Below the pieces are notes generated by a model that ran no database searches, was not told where the DNA came from, and was given only the letters and a program-made list of their open reading frames with translations. A stretch of 64,000 nucleotides of DNA from Galbibacter sp. BG1 (GTDB taxonomy: Bacteria; Bacteroidota; Bacteroidia; Flavobacteriales; Flavobacteriaceae): assembly GCF_013391805.1 (NCBI RefSeq), contig NZ_CP058364.1, forward strand, positions 2,795,501 to 2,859,500. Reading direction: 5' to 3'. A program made the translations under genes and the position numbers. This document shows, piece by piece, positions 1 through 8,146 of this stretch. Each line of letters opens with the position of its first letter. The first letter of the stretch is position 1.

Positions 1-284
1 GACTCTATGGCCTGCAATTCATCCAAAATTCTTTCAGCAGCATCAAATCGATTTTCAAAAACCAAGACTTCCACATTCAAAAGTTTTAATTCTGAAGATG
101 TAGGATGTTGTTCCAAACCAATTTTAATGGCTTTTTTTGCTAAAGAAACTTTTCCGGAGTCTAGATAATGGTGAATGATCTCTTGGAAATCTTCTGAATC
201 AAAGAAATAAACATCATTTGTTTTTAGCATTGATTCGAATTTTGCTAACGGCAAGTTATGATCTTCGTGAGCACTAAATGGCAT
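1..284 (-). CDS. TPR-repeat protein, N-terminal part only
   Basis: The reading frame is open from an ATG at 284 down to the window edge, giving about 94 residues with no stop, so the gene continues outside the window. The N-terminus starts MPFSAHEDHNLPLAKFESML and is soluble, with no signal peptide. Residues from about 35 onward form paired amphipathic helices (for example HYLDSGKVSLAKKAIKIGLE, then a second helix pair) in the 34-residue rhythm of tetratricopeptide repeats, which mediate protein-protein contacts. The specific role is not recognisable. It is probably a cytoplasmic TPR scaffold common in flavobacteria, and it is separated from the aminotransferase gene by about 87 bases. Confidence 0.6.
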   Translation of the reverse strand, partial: MPFSAHEDHNLPLAKFESMLKTNDVYFFDSEDFQEIIHHYLDSGKVSLAKKAIKIGLEQHPTSSELKLLNVEVLVFENRFDAAERILDELQAIE

Positions 285-371
285 AGGCGATGCATTTTTA
301 GATTTCTACGTTAATAAATTTAGGGTTTGAAGCTTTATGATTGAACTTAAAACCTTATTGTTATTAACAAT

Positions 372-1565
372 TTAGTTAACATTTTGGTCATTCCACTCAT
401 TTAGAAGCTCTAAAATTAGGGTGCAACCTTTTTCAATTTCTTCATTCGAAATAGTTAATGGAGGCGTAATTCTTATGGCTTTCGTTTCAAAAAGTAGCCA
501 AAACAAAATGAGTCCTCTTTTCATTCCTTCCAAAACCAGAAAATTTGTTATTTCCGGTTTTTCAACAATTACTGCTAACATTAAACCTCTTCCTCTAATC
601 TCCTTAATCAAAGGATGTACCAAACGTGCGCGAAAAAGCTTTTCTTTTTCCAGGGCTTCCTGCATTAAATTGGAATTGACGAGTTTTTTCAATGTAGCCA
701 ATGCGGCCGCAGCAATTACGGGGTGTCCTCCAAAGGTAGTAATGTGTCCCATTTTCGGACTTTCTTTTAGTAATGCCATTGTGTCACTAGAACTTACAAA
801 AGCTCCAACCGGCATTCCACTGGCCATCCCTTTACCAATAACCAAAATATCTGGAAGCACTTTGTAGTTCATAAAACCAAATAGCTTACCTGCTCTTCCA
901 AAGCCTGGTTGAATTTCATCTAAAATAAGTAGGGCGCCCACTTCTTCGCAACGTTGCTTTACTTTGTTTAGAAAGTCATTTACGGGTTCTATAAATCCCG
1001 CACCTCCTTGAATGGTTTCTATAAGTACTCCAGCCGTTTTGGGTGTTATTTTTTTAAGATCTTCTTCGTTGTTGAAAGTAATAAATTTTATTCCTGGCAA
1101 CAGTGGGCGATAGGCCATTTTCCTTTCTTCGAAGCCCATTAAGCTCATTGCTCCCTGTGTGTTGCCGTGATATGCATTTTTTGCTCCGACTATTTCTGCT
1201 CTGCCTGTAGCTCTTTTTGCCAGTTTCATGGCGCCCTCTATAGCTTCTGTTCCAGAGTTTACCAAATAGGTAGTGCTTAATGAAGGTGGTAATTGTTCGG
1301 CCAATAACTTAGCATAATCCACGGCTGGTTTTTGAGCGTATTCTCCATAAACCATAACATGCATATAGGAGGCTGCTTGCTCTTGTACCGCTTGCACAAT
1401 ATCGGGATGACTATGGCCTAGGGTATTGGCAGAGACCCCAGCTACAAAATCTAAATAAGCTTTGCCATCAATGTCGTAGATATAGCTTCCCTTTGCGTGG
1501 GATACTTCCATTCCCAGCGGTGATGGGCCCGTTTGCGCCTGATATTTTAAAAAGTCCTTCTTCAT
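372..1565 (-). CDS. Class III aminotransferase (PLP-dependent, ornithine/acetylornithine type)
   Basis: This is a fold-type I PLP enzyme of 397 residues, the usual length of class III aminotransferases. Visible landmarks are SGTEAIE at 104-110 (phosphate/substrate site), the cofactor-binding Asp in LDEIQPGFGR at about 216, and the Schiff-base lysine in VIGKGMASG at about 245. It would transfer an amino group from an omega- or alpha-amino donor to a keto acid in the cytoplasm. The sequence alone does not fix the substrate: acetylornithine, ornithine and 4-aminobutyrate aminotransferases share these motifs. The ATG at 1565 lies 9 bases past the stop of the OstA-like gene, so the two are probably co-transcribed. 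No other arginine or lysine biosynthesis gene is nearby, which leaves its pathway open. Confidence 0.88.
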   Translation of the reverse strand: MKKDFLKYQAQTGPSPLGMEVSHAKGSYIYDIDGKAYLDFVAGVSANTLGHSHPDIVQAVQEQAASYMHVMVYGEYAQKPAVDYAKLLAEQLPPSLSTTYLVNSGTEAIEGAMKLAKRATGRAEIVGAKNAYHGNTQGAMSLMGFEERKMAYRPLLPGIKFITFNNEEDLKKITPKTAGVLIETIQGGAGFIEPVNDFLNKVKQRCEEVGALLILDEIQPGFGRAGKLFGFMNYKVLPDILVIGKGMASGMPVGAFVSSSDTMALLKESPKMGHITTFGGHPVIAAAALATLKKLVNSNLMQEALEKEKLFRARLVHPLIKEIRGRGLMLAVIVEKPEITNFLVLEGMKRGLILFWLLFETKAIRITPPLTISNEEIEKGCTLILELLNEWNDQNVN

Positions 1566-1574
1566 GTCCGAGTC

Positions 1575-3428
1575 TTATGCTTTTCTTCGTGCTTCTTGTT
1601 TTTGCATGGCGGACTTATTGGGTGGCTGATTCTTCTTTTTGTTTTTTTTCAACGTGCTTTTTTGTGGTCGGGTAGCTTTTTTGTTCCCTGTTTTAGTAGT
1701 GTCTTTAGGAGTTTCTTTACCACCCTCTTTCTCTGGTGCTTCTATCCCTTCTTTCAGTATTTCTTCGGGTGCAAGATTCGGATTATCAATATCGATTGGA
1801 TTATTAACTCCGTTGATTACAGGAAGTTTAATATTTTTATCTTCTTCACTGAAAAGATCGTCTACACTCAAAATGATTTCATCCCCACGCCAATAAAATC
1901 CTCTAAACTTACGTCCGTTAACCGGAAGTTCGCTATCCGGAAAAATATCGCCTTCTACATTAATAAAAGAGGTGGTGTTGTCAATTTCATTGTCTTCCAT
2001 CACCATTTGTATAAGTCCGCATAAACGTTTGTCGATTCCTACAAATTCATCGTCGTCGTCCCAGAGATAATAGATGAGTTCTGCATTCTTAACAATGTCT
2101 ACTATCTTCAATTCATTTTCTTCAAAAAGTCCGTAAAGATACTTTCCTTTAATTTGGTTATAACCTTGTTTTAAGGAATCTTTAAACTTAATGCCACTCA
2201 AGGAATCTTTTTGAATGATAAAAGCATTGTCCCAAACTTTTAGGGAATCCAGTTTTTCGGTCTTCACATTGGAAATAATGTGTATGCTATCTCCTGTCAT
2301 CTGCGTTAGGCCACTCCATAGAACAGGCCTAAAGGCAGAGATTTTGTTTTCTGGGGTGTTTGGGGGTATGGTTGTAATTAATTGGGCGATCCCTGTCTTT
2401 TCATCCGTATGTATAGAGTCGCATTTACCACTTAAATCGGTCTTGTAGAAGCGGGCGTCCCGGAACGCACGTACTATCCTTTCGTCTTCCTTACCGGTAA
2501 CCATAAGGGTGTCGGCATGGATGTACATGGAGTCTTTTTCAAAAACACTAATTGCCAAAGCCTTTTTTGTTACCAAAACAGAATCTTTGGCTTTGTATAT
2601 TTCTGCATAATGACCGCGCAGAACCCCGTCGTTTACCGTATCGATAACCTTAATATTGTTGGTGGCCGATGCAAATTCGGTAGCTTTATCAAAATAAAGG
2701 CTGTCCCCGTATATAATGCGATCGCTGTAATCTATACGCGTGTTTTTTACCCCATAACCGGTTTCTGCAGTGGTATTGTAATACCCGCGTTCGCAATACA
2801 TTTTATAGTCTTCTCCAACCACCGTAGATGGCCCATACATATAGGTATTTTTGGTGTTGGTATAGTAATCCATACGGGCAGAATTAATAACATAATCCGG
2901 ATTGGTAATTTTCACATCACTTTTAAACTCGTATTTATCAATTTCCATGTAATAGCGGCCCTTATCACTTGTTAAAACATTGGCACTATCCTTTACAGTT
3001 CCAAAATTTTCATAAAATGCCTCCTGTTGGTTTCTGTCGAACTCGAGTTCTTCCGTTGTAAGGGTCATAGAGTTGTTCCGCAGAATAACATTCTCTTTGG
3101 CCAAAGCGATTTTAGTAGCTCCATCGTACTCAACATATTCACTATTCATTTTAATGGAGTCCCCTTGCTGAAAGAATACATTTCCATAGGCCTGAATCCT
3201 ATTTTCCGTTTGATAGTAAACGGCTAGGTCGCACCAGAGATCTATTCCTTGATGTTCGAATTGAACTTGTTGATTGTCTTTACTGAAAATAGAAGCCCCT
3301 GGATATTTCTCTTCATCCTTATTAAAATCCCCACCGTGCACAATGGTAATTTCCTTTTTTTCCTGTGCTGAAAGAAAGTTGGCAAAGCAAAGAAGAAAGA
3401 GACAAAAATATGTTTGTAATTGATTCAA
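1575..3428 (-). CDS. OstA/LptA-like outer-membrane biogenesis protein
   Basis: This exported protein (about 617 residues from the chosen start) is built from repeated beta-strand segments such as IQAYGNVFFQQGDSIKMNS and ALAKENVILRN. These resemble the OstA/LptA beta-jelly roll that carries lipopolysaccharide across the periplasm. A hydrophobic stretch ending FLSAQ gives a signal peptide. The last 60 residues are rich in Lys, Pro and Glu and look disordered. An in-frame ATG at 3515 exists but sits inside the purA terminator hairpin and upstream of a perfect -7 box at 3447-3454. The TTG at 3428 therefore fits better, although a TTG at 3449 would also give a signal peptide. It is a single large protein, much longer than E. 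coli LptA, as is usual for the Bacteroidota version. The family call is firm; the start is uncertain. Confidence 0.8.
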   Translation of the reverse strand: MNQLQTYFCLFLLCFANFLSAQEKKEITIVHGGDFNKDEEKYPGASIFSKDNQQVQFEHQGIDLWCDLAVYYQTENRIQAYGNVFFQQGDSIKMNSEYVEYDGATKIALAKENVILRNNSMTLTTEELEFDRNQQEAFYENFGTVKDSANVLTSDKGRYYMEIDKYEFKSDVKITNPDYVINSARMDYYTNTKNTYMYGPSTVVGEDYKMYCERGYYNTTAETGYGVKNTRIDYSDRIIYGDSLYFDKATEFASATNNIKVIDTVNDGVLRGHYAEIYKAKDSVLVTKKALAISVFEKDSMYIHADTLMVTGKEDERIVRAFRDARFYKTDLSGKCDSIHTDEKTGIAQLITTIPPNTPENKISAFRPVLWSGLTQMTGDSIHIISNVKTEKLDSLKVWDNAFIIQKDSLSGIKFKDSLKQGYNQIKGKYLYGLFEENELKIVDIVKNAELIYYLWDDDDEFVGIDKRLCGLIQMVMEDNEIDNTTSFINVEGDIFPDSELPVNGRKFRGFYWRGDEIILSVDDLFSEEDKNIKLPVINGVNNPIDIDNPNLAPEEILKEGIEAPEKEGGKETPKDTTKTGNKKATRPQKSTLKKNKKKNQPPNKSAMQKQEARRKA

Positions 3429-3446
3429 CCCTATAAAATTTTGCTT

Positions 3447-3454
3447 CAAAAATA
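3447..3454 (-). promoter_or_regulatory. Candidate -7 promoter box for the OstA-like gene
   Basis: The minus strand reads TATTTTTG here, an exact match to the Bacteroidota -7 consensus TAnnTTTG. It lies about 18 bases upstream of the TTG start at 3428. No clear TTG is seen at the -33 position, so the match rests on one element only. Confidence 0.45.
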
Positions 3455-3501
3455 AAGTTTTTTCGTTTAGAAGCGGAAGCGTTAGTAATAATTTATAAAA
3501 C

Positions 3502-3531
3502 AAAAAGACTTTCATATTCGAAAGTCTTTTT
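3502..3531 (-). terminator. Rho-independent terminator of purA
   Basis: A perfect 12-base-pair stem (3502-3513 with 3520-3531) closes a six-base loop. On the minus strand it runs into CTTTTTGTTTTATAAAT, a U-rich tail. It lies 25 bases past the purA stop codon and overlaps the longest possible start of the OstA-like gene. Confidence 0.85.
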
Positions 3532-3555
3532 GTTTTGTTGTATCCTCAAAAGAAT

Positions 3556-4827
3556 TTACCTTGGGATCGTTTGTGTTCTATCTGGGCCAACGGAAACAAT
3601 TTTAATAGGCACCTGTAATTCTTTTTCCAAAAATTCAATGTATTCATTTAATTCCTTAGGAAATTCCTCTTTGCTTTTAATTTTTGTTAGATCCTTGTCC
3701 CAACCATTAATTTCGGAATAGACTGGAGTTACATTTTCTGCCTCGATATTATAAGGAAGGTGATGTATTTCTTCGCCTCTGTAATTGTATGCGGTACACA
3801 CTTTTAATTTTTTAAAGCCACTTAACACATCAGCTTTCATCATAATAAGTTGCGTAACACCGCTTACCTGTACTGCATATCTCAATGCTACAAGATCTAG
3901 CCATCCACATCTTCTTTTTCTGCCTGTGGTAGCACCAAATTCGTTTCCTACCCGACCCATGGTTTCTCCATCTTCATCAAAAAGTTCGGTAGGGAAGGGG
4001 CCACTACCAACACGGGTGGTATATGCCTTAAAAATCCCAAAAACTTCCCCTATTTTATTAGGTGCTACTCCCAGTCCTGTGCAGGCTCCAGCTGCGGTAG
4101 TATTGGAAGAAGTAACAAATGGATACGTTCCAAAATCGATGTCCAACAAAGAACCTTGAGCACCCTCAGCCAGAATAGTTTTCTTATCCTGCTGTGCTTG
4201 GTGAATGTATTCTTCACTATCTATAAAAGTGAGTGATTTTAAAACTTTGATCGCTTCAAAAAACTCAGCTTCCAATTCAGCTAAATTATACTGAATGTTC
4301 ACATCGTGAAAATTAATCATGGCTTCATGCTTGTCGGCCAGATTTCTGTATTTTTCCTTCCAATCATCCAATTCCAGATCTCCCACACGAATACCGTTTC
4401 TTCCGGTTTTGTCCATATAGGTAGGTCCAATTCCTTTAAGGGTAGAACCAATTTTGGCTTTTCCTTTGGAAGCTTCAGAAGCCGCATCCAACAACCTATG
4501 CGTGGGTAAGATAAGATGTGCTTTTCTGGAAATTAAAAGTTTAGATTTAATATCGATGTTGAACTTATTTAAGTTCTCCAATTCTTTTTGAAAGATAACA
4601 GGGTCTATCACAACGCCATTCCCAACAACGTTTATTGCATTGTCGTGAAAAATCCCAGAAGGAATGGTGTGTAAAACATGTTTAATGCCATCAAATTCCA
4701 AAGTATGCCCTGCATTTGGACCTCCTTGAAAACGTGCTATGATATCATAATCTTTGGTGAGGACATCGACGATTTTACCTTTACCTTCGTCTCCCCATTG
4801 TAATCCTAGTAGTAAGTCTACTGCCAT
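3556..4827 (-). CDS. purA: Adenylosuccinate synthetase
   Basis: This enzyme makes adenylosuccinate from IMP, aspartate and GTP, the first committed step from IMP to AMP in the cytoplasm. The 423-residue length is canonical. The GTP-binding P-loop GDEGKGK is at 12-18, followed by the IMP-site stretch with NAGHT at about 38-43, GPTYMDKTGRNGIRVGDL, and the C-terminal SVGPDRTQTI. The ATG at 4827 starts MAVDLLLGLQWGDEGKGK and agrees with the family. The fur-family gene ends 17 bases upstream and both are read on the minus strand, so they are likely co-transcribed from the fur promoter. A strong terminator follows. Confidence 0.97.
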   Translation of the reverse strand: MAVDLLLGLQWGDEGKGKIVDVLTKDYDIIARFQGGPNAGHTLEFDGIKHVLHTIPSGIFHDNAINVVGNGVVIDPVIFQKELENLNKFNIDIKSKLLISRKAHLILPTHRLLDAASEASKGKAKIGSTLKGIGPTYMDKTGRNGIRVGDLELDDWKEKYRNLADKHEAMINFHDVNIQYNLAELEAEFFEAIKVLKSLTFIDSEEYIHQAQQDKKTILAEGAQGSLLDIDFGTYPFVTSSNTTAAGACTGLGVAPNKIGEVFGIFKAYTTRVGSGPFPTELFDEDGETMGRVGNEFGATTGRKRRCGWLDLVALRYAVQVSGVTQLIMMKADVLSGFKKLKVCTAYNYRGEEIHHLPYNIEAENVTPVYSEINGWDKDLTKIKSKEEFPKELNEYIEFLEKELQVPIKIVSVGPDRTQTIPR

Positions 4828-4844
4828 TTTTTTGAAATAAATTA

Positions 4845-5288
4845 TTAACTCTTCTCGTTTTTAGTACCGTAAAAGTACAACGAGTGGTTTTGTATTTTTA
4901 TATTGAAAACTTCTTCGATGGTTTTTTTTATATTTTGAATCCGTGGATCGCAAAACTCCATAACCTCACCGGTATCGGTTAAAATTACGTGGTCGTGCTG
5001 CTTGTCAAAATAAGACTTTTCGTAATGCGCTTGGTTCTGGCCGAATTGGTGTTTTCTCACCAAACCAGATTCCAATAGAAGTTCTATAGTATTGTATAGT
5101 GTAGCACGACTTACCCGATAATTTTTATTTTTCATTTTGATATAAAGGGATTCTATATCGAAATGCTCGGTACTGTCGTAAATTTCTTGAAGTATAGCAT
5201 ATCGTTCAGGAGTTTTCCTGTGCTTGTGTTCTTCTAAAAATTTAGTGAACACGTTTTTAACGATTTCTTGATTTTTTTCGTTCGCCAT
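4845..5288 (-). CDS. Fur-family transcriptional regulator
   Basis: This is a 147-residue winged-helix repressor of the Fur superfamily. The DNA-recognition helix region [20 protein letters not shown] is at about 57-77, followed by the dimerisation domain with HDH, the usual regulatory metal ligands. The typical CxxC pair after this histidine cluster is replaced by LTDTGE, and no second CxxC occurs at the C-terminus, so the structural zinc site of classical Fur is missing. Whether it senses iron, zinc, manganese or peroxide cannot be told. The ATG at 5288 is preferred over the in-frame TTG at 5294. It lies just upstream of purA on the same strand, an arrangement common in flavobacteria. Confidence 0.88.
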   Translation of the reverse strand: MANEKNQEIVKNVFTKFLEEHKHRKTPERYAILQEIYDSTEHFDIESLYIKMKNKNYRVSRATLYNTIELLLESGLVRKHQFGQNQAHYEKSYFDKQHDHVILTDTGEVMEFCDPRIQNIKKTIEEVFNIKIQNHSLYFYGTKNEKS

Positions 5289-5311
5289 AATCAAATCTAC
5301 GAATTAAGATG

Positions 5312-5319
5312 CAAATGTA
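5312..5319 (-). promoter_or_regulatory. Candidate -7 promoter box of the fur-purA unit
   Basis: The minus strand reads TACATTTG, matching TAnnTTTG exactly, 24 bases upstream of the fur-family ATG. Possible TTG elements occur at spacings of 12 and 25, outside the usual 17-23, so the -33 element is unclear. Confidence 0.5.
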
Positions 5320-5596
5320 AGCTATATAGAACAATTTTGCATTACAAAATACATTCTCTATGCAAACAGTTATAAAAATAAATAATTTTTGTTTGTTTAA
5401 TTCAGCTTAACAGCTAGAAACTTACTGCTGTGGTAAGCAAATGTCTATGGTAATTGTAGCAATTCAGGTTAAAAAGGATTGTAAGTATACCATGCAATAT
5501 TCGGTATTAAGTAAAAAAATATAATAGTGTATATGAGGTAGTTATTTTTTCTATATAAACAGTACCTTTAAATCAATAACATTTAAAAAAGGGATC
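5320..5596. other. Divergent intergenic region, AT-rich
   Basis: This 277-base stretch lies between the fur-family gene (minus) and the secreted protein gene (plus). It is AT-rich and I see no coding frame, repeat or strong hairpin. TACCTTTA just before 5580 resembles a -7 box for the plus-strand gene but misses the last consensus base. Confidence 0.5.
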
Positions 5597-6307
5597 ATGG
5601 CAAAATATGTAGTAATGTTTATCTGTACTTTTTTAAGTATTTCTGTGAATGCCCAAAACCTAAATGGCGCTTGGGAAGCCAATTACATATCTGAGGGAGG
5701 GAATCGAGTTAAAAGCATTTGGATGTTTGCTGATGGATATCAAACGTTAACTACGTACGATGCCGCAACTGGAAAATTTCTCCATACAGAAGGAGGTTCA
5801 TGGGATTTGGTAAATGGTGTTTTGAAAGGGAAAATAGAATTTAATACTGAAAATACTGAAGCAGCTGGAACAGAAAATAACTTGGAAGTATCGATTACCG
5901 ATCAATATCTTCAAATTAACGATAGCCATATGAAATATAAAAGAGTAGATAACGGAAAGCCAGGAGTGCTTAATGGCGCTTGGTTAATGTCTGGAAGAGT
6001 AAGAAATGGTGAGACACAGCAACGGGATATAAGTAGCCCTAGAAAAACTATGAAAATATTATCTGGTACTCGTTTTCAATGGACAGCTTACAATACACAA
6101 ACTAAACAATTTATGGGTACTGGTGGTGGTACTTATACAACTGTGGATGGGGAGTATACCGAAAATATTGAGTTCTTTTCAAAAGATGATTCAAAAGTAG
6201 GTCTCACCCTAAAATTTAATTATGAGTTATTAGATGGTAAATGGCATCACTCTGGTTTATCTAGCAAAGGAAATCCAATACATGAAATTTGGAGCTTAAG
6301 GGAATAA
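5597..6307 (+). CDS. Secreted protein with two internal repeats, function unknown
   Basis: This 236-residue protein starts with a signal peptide ending SVNAQ at about residue 20. The mature part consists of two similar halves, each opening LNGAW (about 22 and 127). Each carries a comparable middle segment: YDAATGKFLHTEGGSWD in the first half aligns with YNTQTKQFMGTGGGTYT in the second. This suggests an internal duplication of a roughly 100-residue beta-rich, lipocalin-like module. Such a fold usually binds a small hydrophobic ligand, but nothing in the sequence names one. It stands alone between the divergent fur-family gene and tRNA-Pro. No enzyme motif is visible. Confidence 0.75.
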   Translation: MAKYVVMFICTFLSISVNAQNLNGAWEANYISEGGNRVKSIWMFADGYQTLTTYDAATGKFLHTEGGSWDLVNGVLKGKIEFNTENTEAAGTENNLEVSITDQYLQINDSHMKYKRVDNGKPGVLNGAWLMSGRVRNGETQQRDISSPRKTMKILSGTRFQWTAYNTQTKQFMGTGGGTYTTVDGEYTENIEFFSKDDSKVGLTLKFNYELLDGKWHHSGLSSKGNPIHEIWSLRE

Positions 6308-6407
6308 TTTTAAAAGAAAAAGTTTATATGTGATAATTGATTTCATCTTAGTGCACTACACTTTTAGTTGTAATACTGAAATTATTAGGTAATCACTAAA
6401 GCAAAAA

Positions 6408-6439
6408 AAACACTGAAAATCATAAGATTAACAGTGTTT
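6408..6439 (-). terminator. Terminator of the tRNA-Pro transcript
   Basis: An 8-base-pair stem (6408-6415 with 6432-6439) closes a 16-base loop. On the minus strand it is followed by TTTTTTTGC. It lies 25 bases beyond the mature 3' end of the tRNA. Confidence 0.7.
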
Positions 6440-6463
6440 AGTCTTTACCTATTGCTAGGTTTG

Positions 6464-6538
6464 TCGGGGTGGCAGGATTCGAACCTGCGACCTCCGCGTC
6501 CCAAACGCGGCGCGATAACCGGGCTACGCTACACCCCG
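6464..6538 (-). tRNA. tRNA-Pro (anticodon TGG)
   Basis: On the minus strand the acceptor stem CGGGGTG pairs with CACCCCG, with discriminator A at 6464. The anticodon stem CCGCG/CGCGG encloses the loop TTTGGGA, which places TGG as the anticodon for proline codons. The T-arm carries GGTTCGAATCC. The CCA end is not encoded (CAA follows). The gene is a single copy here, with a partial 5' repeat of itself in the leader. Confidence 0.95.
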
Positions 6539-6583
6539 AGAACTATTTTTCGTAGTGTAGTTTATCTCGAACTTCGTTGAGAG

Positions 6584-6600
6584 GCTACACCCCGAAAACT
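6584..6600 (-). repeat. Partial direct repeat of the tRNA-Pro 5' end
   Basis: Seventeen bases match 6528-6544 with one difference. The copied piece covers the bases just before the tRNA and its first acceptor and D-stem bases. The segment that follows (toward the tRNA) can fold back through GTGTAG/CTACAC and TCTC/GAGA, giving a degenerate tRNA-like hairpin. It is likely the remnant of a tandem tRNA duplication. Confidence 0.6.
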
Positions 6601-6659
6601 TTTTGAGTAAAGTTCAATTCGGTGCTTTTTGCAGGAAAATGTTTCCCTTAAAGCGGGCA

Positions 6660-6667
6660 CAAAAGTA
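6660..6667 (-). promoter_or_regulatory. Candidate -7 box for tRNA-Pro
   Basis: The minus strand reads TACTTTTG, an exact TAnnTTTG match. Transcription from it would give a leader of roughly 110 bases before the mature tRNA, containing the partial tRNA repeat. No TTG is seen at the expected -33 distance. Confidence 0.5.
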
Positions 6668-6875
6668 TAATTCTTTTTTTAATAATTAAATAAATCTCAA
6701 TGTTTTTTTTGATCAGTTGAAGTTAACTAATTTTTAAGATTGAAAAACAGTAAGTTACATAGAATTATTTTATATTGAGGAGTGGTATTTTAATTAATAA
6801 ATGAGGTGATTGAATTTTAAGACCTCAAAAAATCTTAATTTAATTTGTACACTTGTATCTGATAAAAATAAAGTG
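6668..6875. other. Intergenic region before the sugar dehydrogenase
   Basis: Together with the tRNA leader this forms a 337-base gap between genes. This half is very AT-rich, with runs of T and A, and I see no further coding frame or hairpin in it. Confidence 0.5.
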
Positions 6876-7991
6876 ATGAAAAATATTATTTGGTTATTCA
6901 TAACGGTGATCCTTCAAGTTTCCTGCGCAGAGGAAGATAAAACAATAGAAACTCCAGAAATTATTGGCTATGAGCTAGAAACCGTGGTAGAAGGACTTAA
7001 TATTCCTTGGGGAATGGCTTTTTTGCCGAATGGGGATATTTTGGTTACCGAGAAATCTGGTAAGCTTTACAGGGTTTCAAATTCAGAGAAAACAGAAATC
7101 AGTCATAATTTATCCGTTAAGGAACAGGGTCAAGGTGGTTTGTTGGATGTCGCTTTAGACCCGAATTACCAAGATAATGGATGGGTTTATTTTACTTATG
7201 CCTCTAGTGAGGGCGATGGTGATGGAGCTAATACTGCATTGGCTCGTGGAAAAATTGAAGGTAATAGTTTAACATCAACCGAGGTTTTATATAAAGCTAC
7301 GCCCAATACAGGAAAAGGACAACATTTTGGTTCACGAATAGCTTTCGACGATGCAGGGCACGTCTATTTTTCCATTGGAGATCGTGGGGAGCGAGATGTT
7401 AATCCGCAGGATATTACGCGCGACGGTGGTAAGATTTACAGATTAAATACAGACGGTTCTATTCCACAAGACAATCCTTTTGTGGGCGAGGATAACGCTA
7501 AAGAAGCGATTTACACCTACGGAAATAGAAATCCGCAAGGAATGGTAAAACACTATCAAACAGGTGAGATTTGGACACACGAGCACGGGCCTAAGGGAGG
7601 TGATGAAATCAATATCGTTAAAAAAGGCGCTAATTATGGTTGGCCGGTTATTAGCTATGGAGAAAATTACGATGGAACTTCATTTACCGACATTACAGAG
7701 AAAGAAGGGATGGAGCAGCCATTGCATTATTGGGTTCCCTCCATAGCCCCTAGCGGAATGGCTTTTGTAAGTTCAGATGTATATCCAGACTGGAAAGGGA
7801 GCCTTATGGTAGGTTCCTTGAAATTTGGATACCTTGAGCGTTTGGTTATCGAAAATAATGAAGTAACCAAAAGAGAAAAGTTATTTGAAGACGAAGGGCG
7901 TATGCGCGATGTAAAACAGGCGCCAGATGGTTATTTATATTTAGCAATAGAAGATAGGGGGATTGTAAAAATCGTCCCCAAAACGGAATAG
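6876..7991 (+). CDS. PQQ-dependent aldose sugar dehydrogenase-like lipoprotein
   Basis: This is a six-bladed beta-propeller of the soluble glucose/aldose dehydrogenase family (YliI type), which oxidises aldoses to lactones with PQQ as cofactor. The chosen ATG at 6876 gives about 371 residues and opens with a lipoprotein signal ending LQVSC. The longer frame from 6810 begins with TTG and would bury that signal. Family landmarks are IPWGMAFLPNGDILVTEK, GQGGLLDVALDP, FGSRIAFDDAGHVYFSIGDRG, GNRNPQG and EHGPKGGDEIN; the last two line the PQQ/calcium site. It probably faces the periplasm. No PQQ synthesis genes are in the window. An alternative is a non-PQQ sorbosone-type dehydrogenase of the same fold. 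Confidence 0.85.
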   Translation: MKNIIWLFITVILQVSCAEEDKTIETPEIIGYELETVVEGLNIPWGMAFLPNGDILVTEKSGKLYRVSNSEKTEISHNLSVKEQGQGGLLDVALDPNYQDNGWVYFTYASSEGDGDGANTALARGKIEGNSLTSTEVLYKATPNTGKGQHFGSRIAFDDAGHVYFSIGDRGERDVNPQDITRDGGKIYRLNTDGSIPQDNPFVGEDNAKEAIYTYGNRNPQGMVKHYQTGEIWTHEHGPKGGDEINIVKKGANYGWPVISYGENYDGTSFTDITEKEGMEQPLHYWVPSIAPSGMAFVSSDVYPDWKGSLMVGSLKFGYLERLVIENNEVTKREKLFEDEGRMRDVKQAPDGYLYLAIEDRGIVKIVPKTE

Positions 7992-8111
7992 CCTTTTAGC
8001 AAAGAAGTACTTTTTCCTTTTCAGTCAATTTTCATAACCACATACTTACGTTCTGTTATTTCACTGCAGATAATTGATAATAGAACACAACCAATTATTT
8101 TTTAATAGTAT

Positions 8112-8119
8112 TACTTTTG
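8112..8119 (+). promoter_or_regulatory. Candidate -7 box for the MFS exporter
   Basis: TACTTTTG matches TAnnTTTG exactly, 27 bases before the ATG at 8147. No TTG is found at the usual -33 spacing. Confidence 0.45.
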
Positions 8120-8146
8120 CATTCAAATACATTAGGTGTTTAATTT

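Noticed and set aside
421-867. 148-codon frame on the plus strand
   Set aside because: It lies antisense inside the aminotransferase gene, which has full family motifs; this frame has none.
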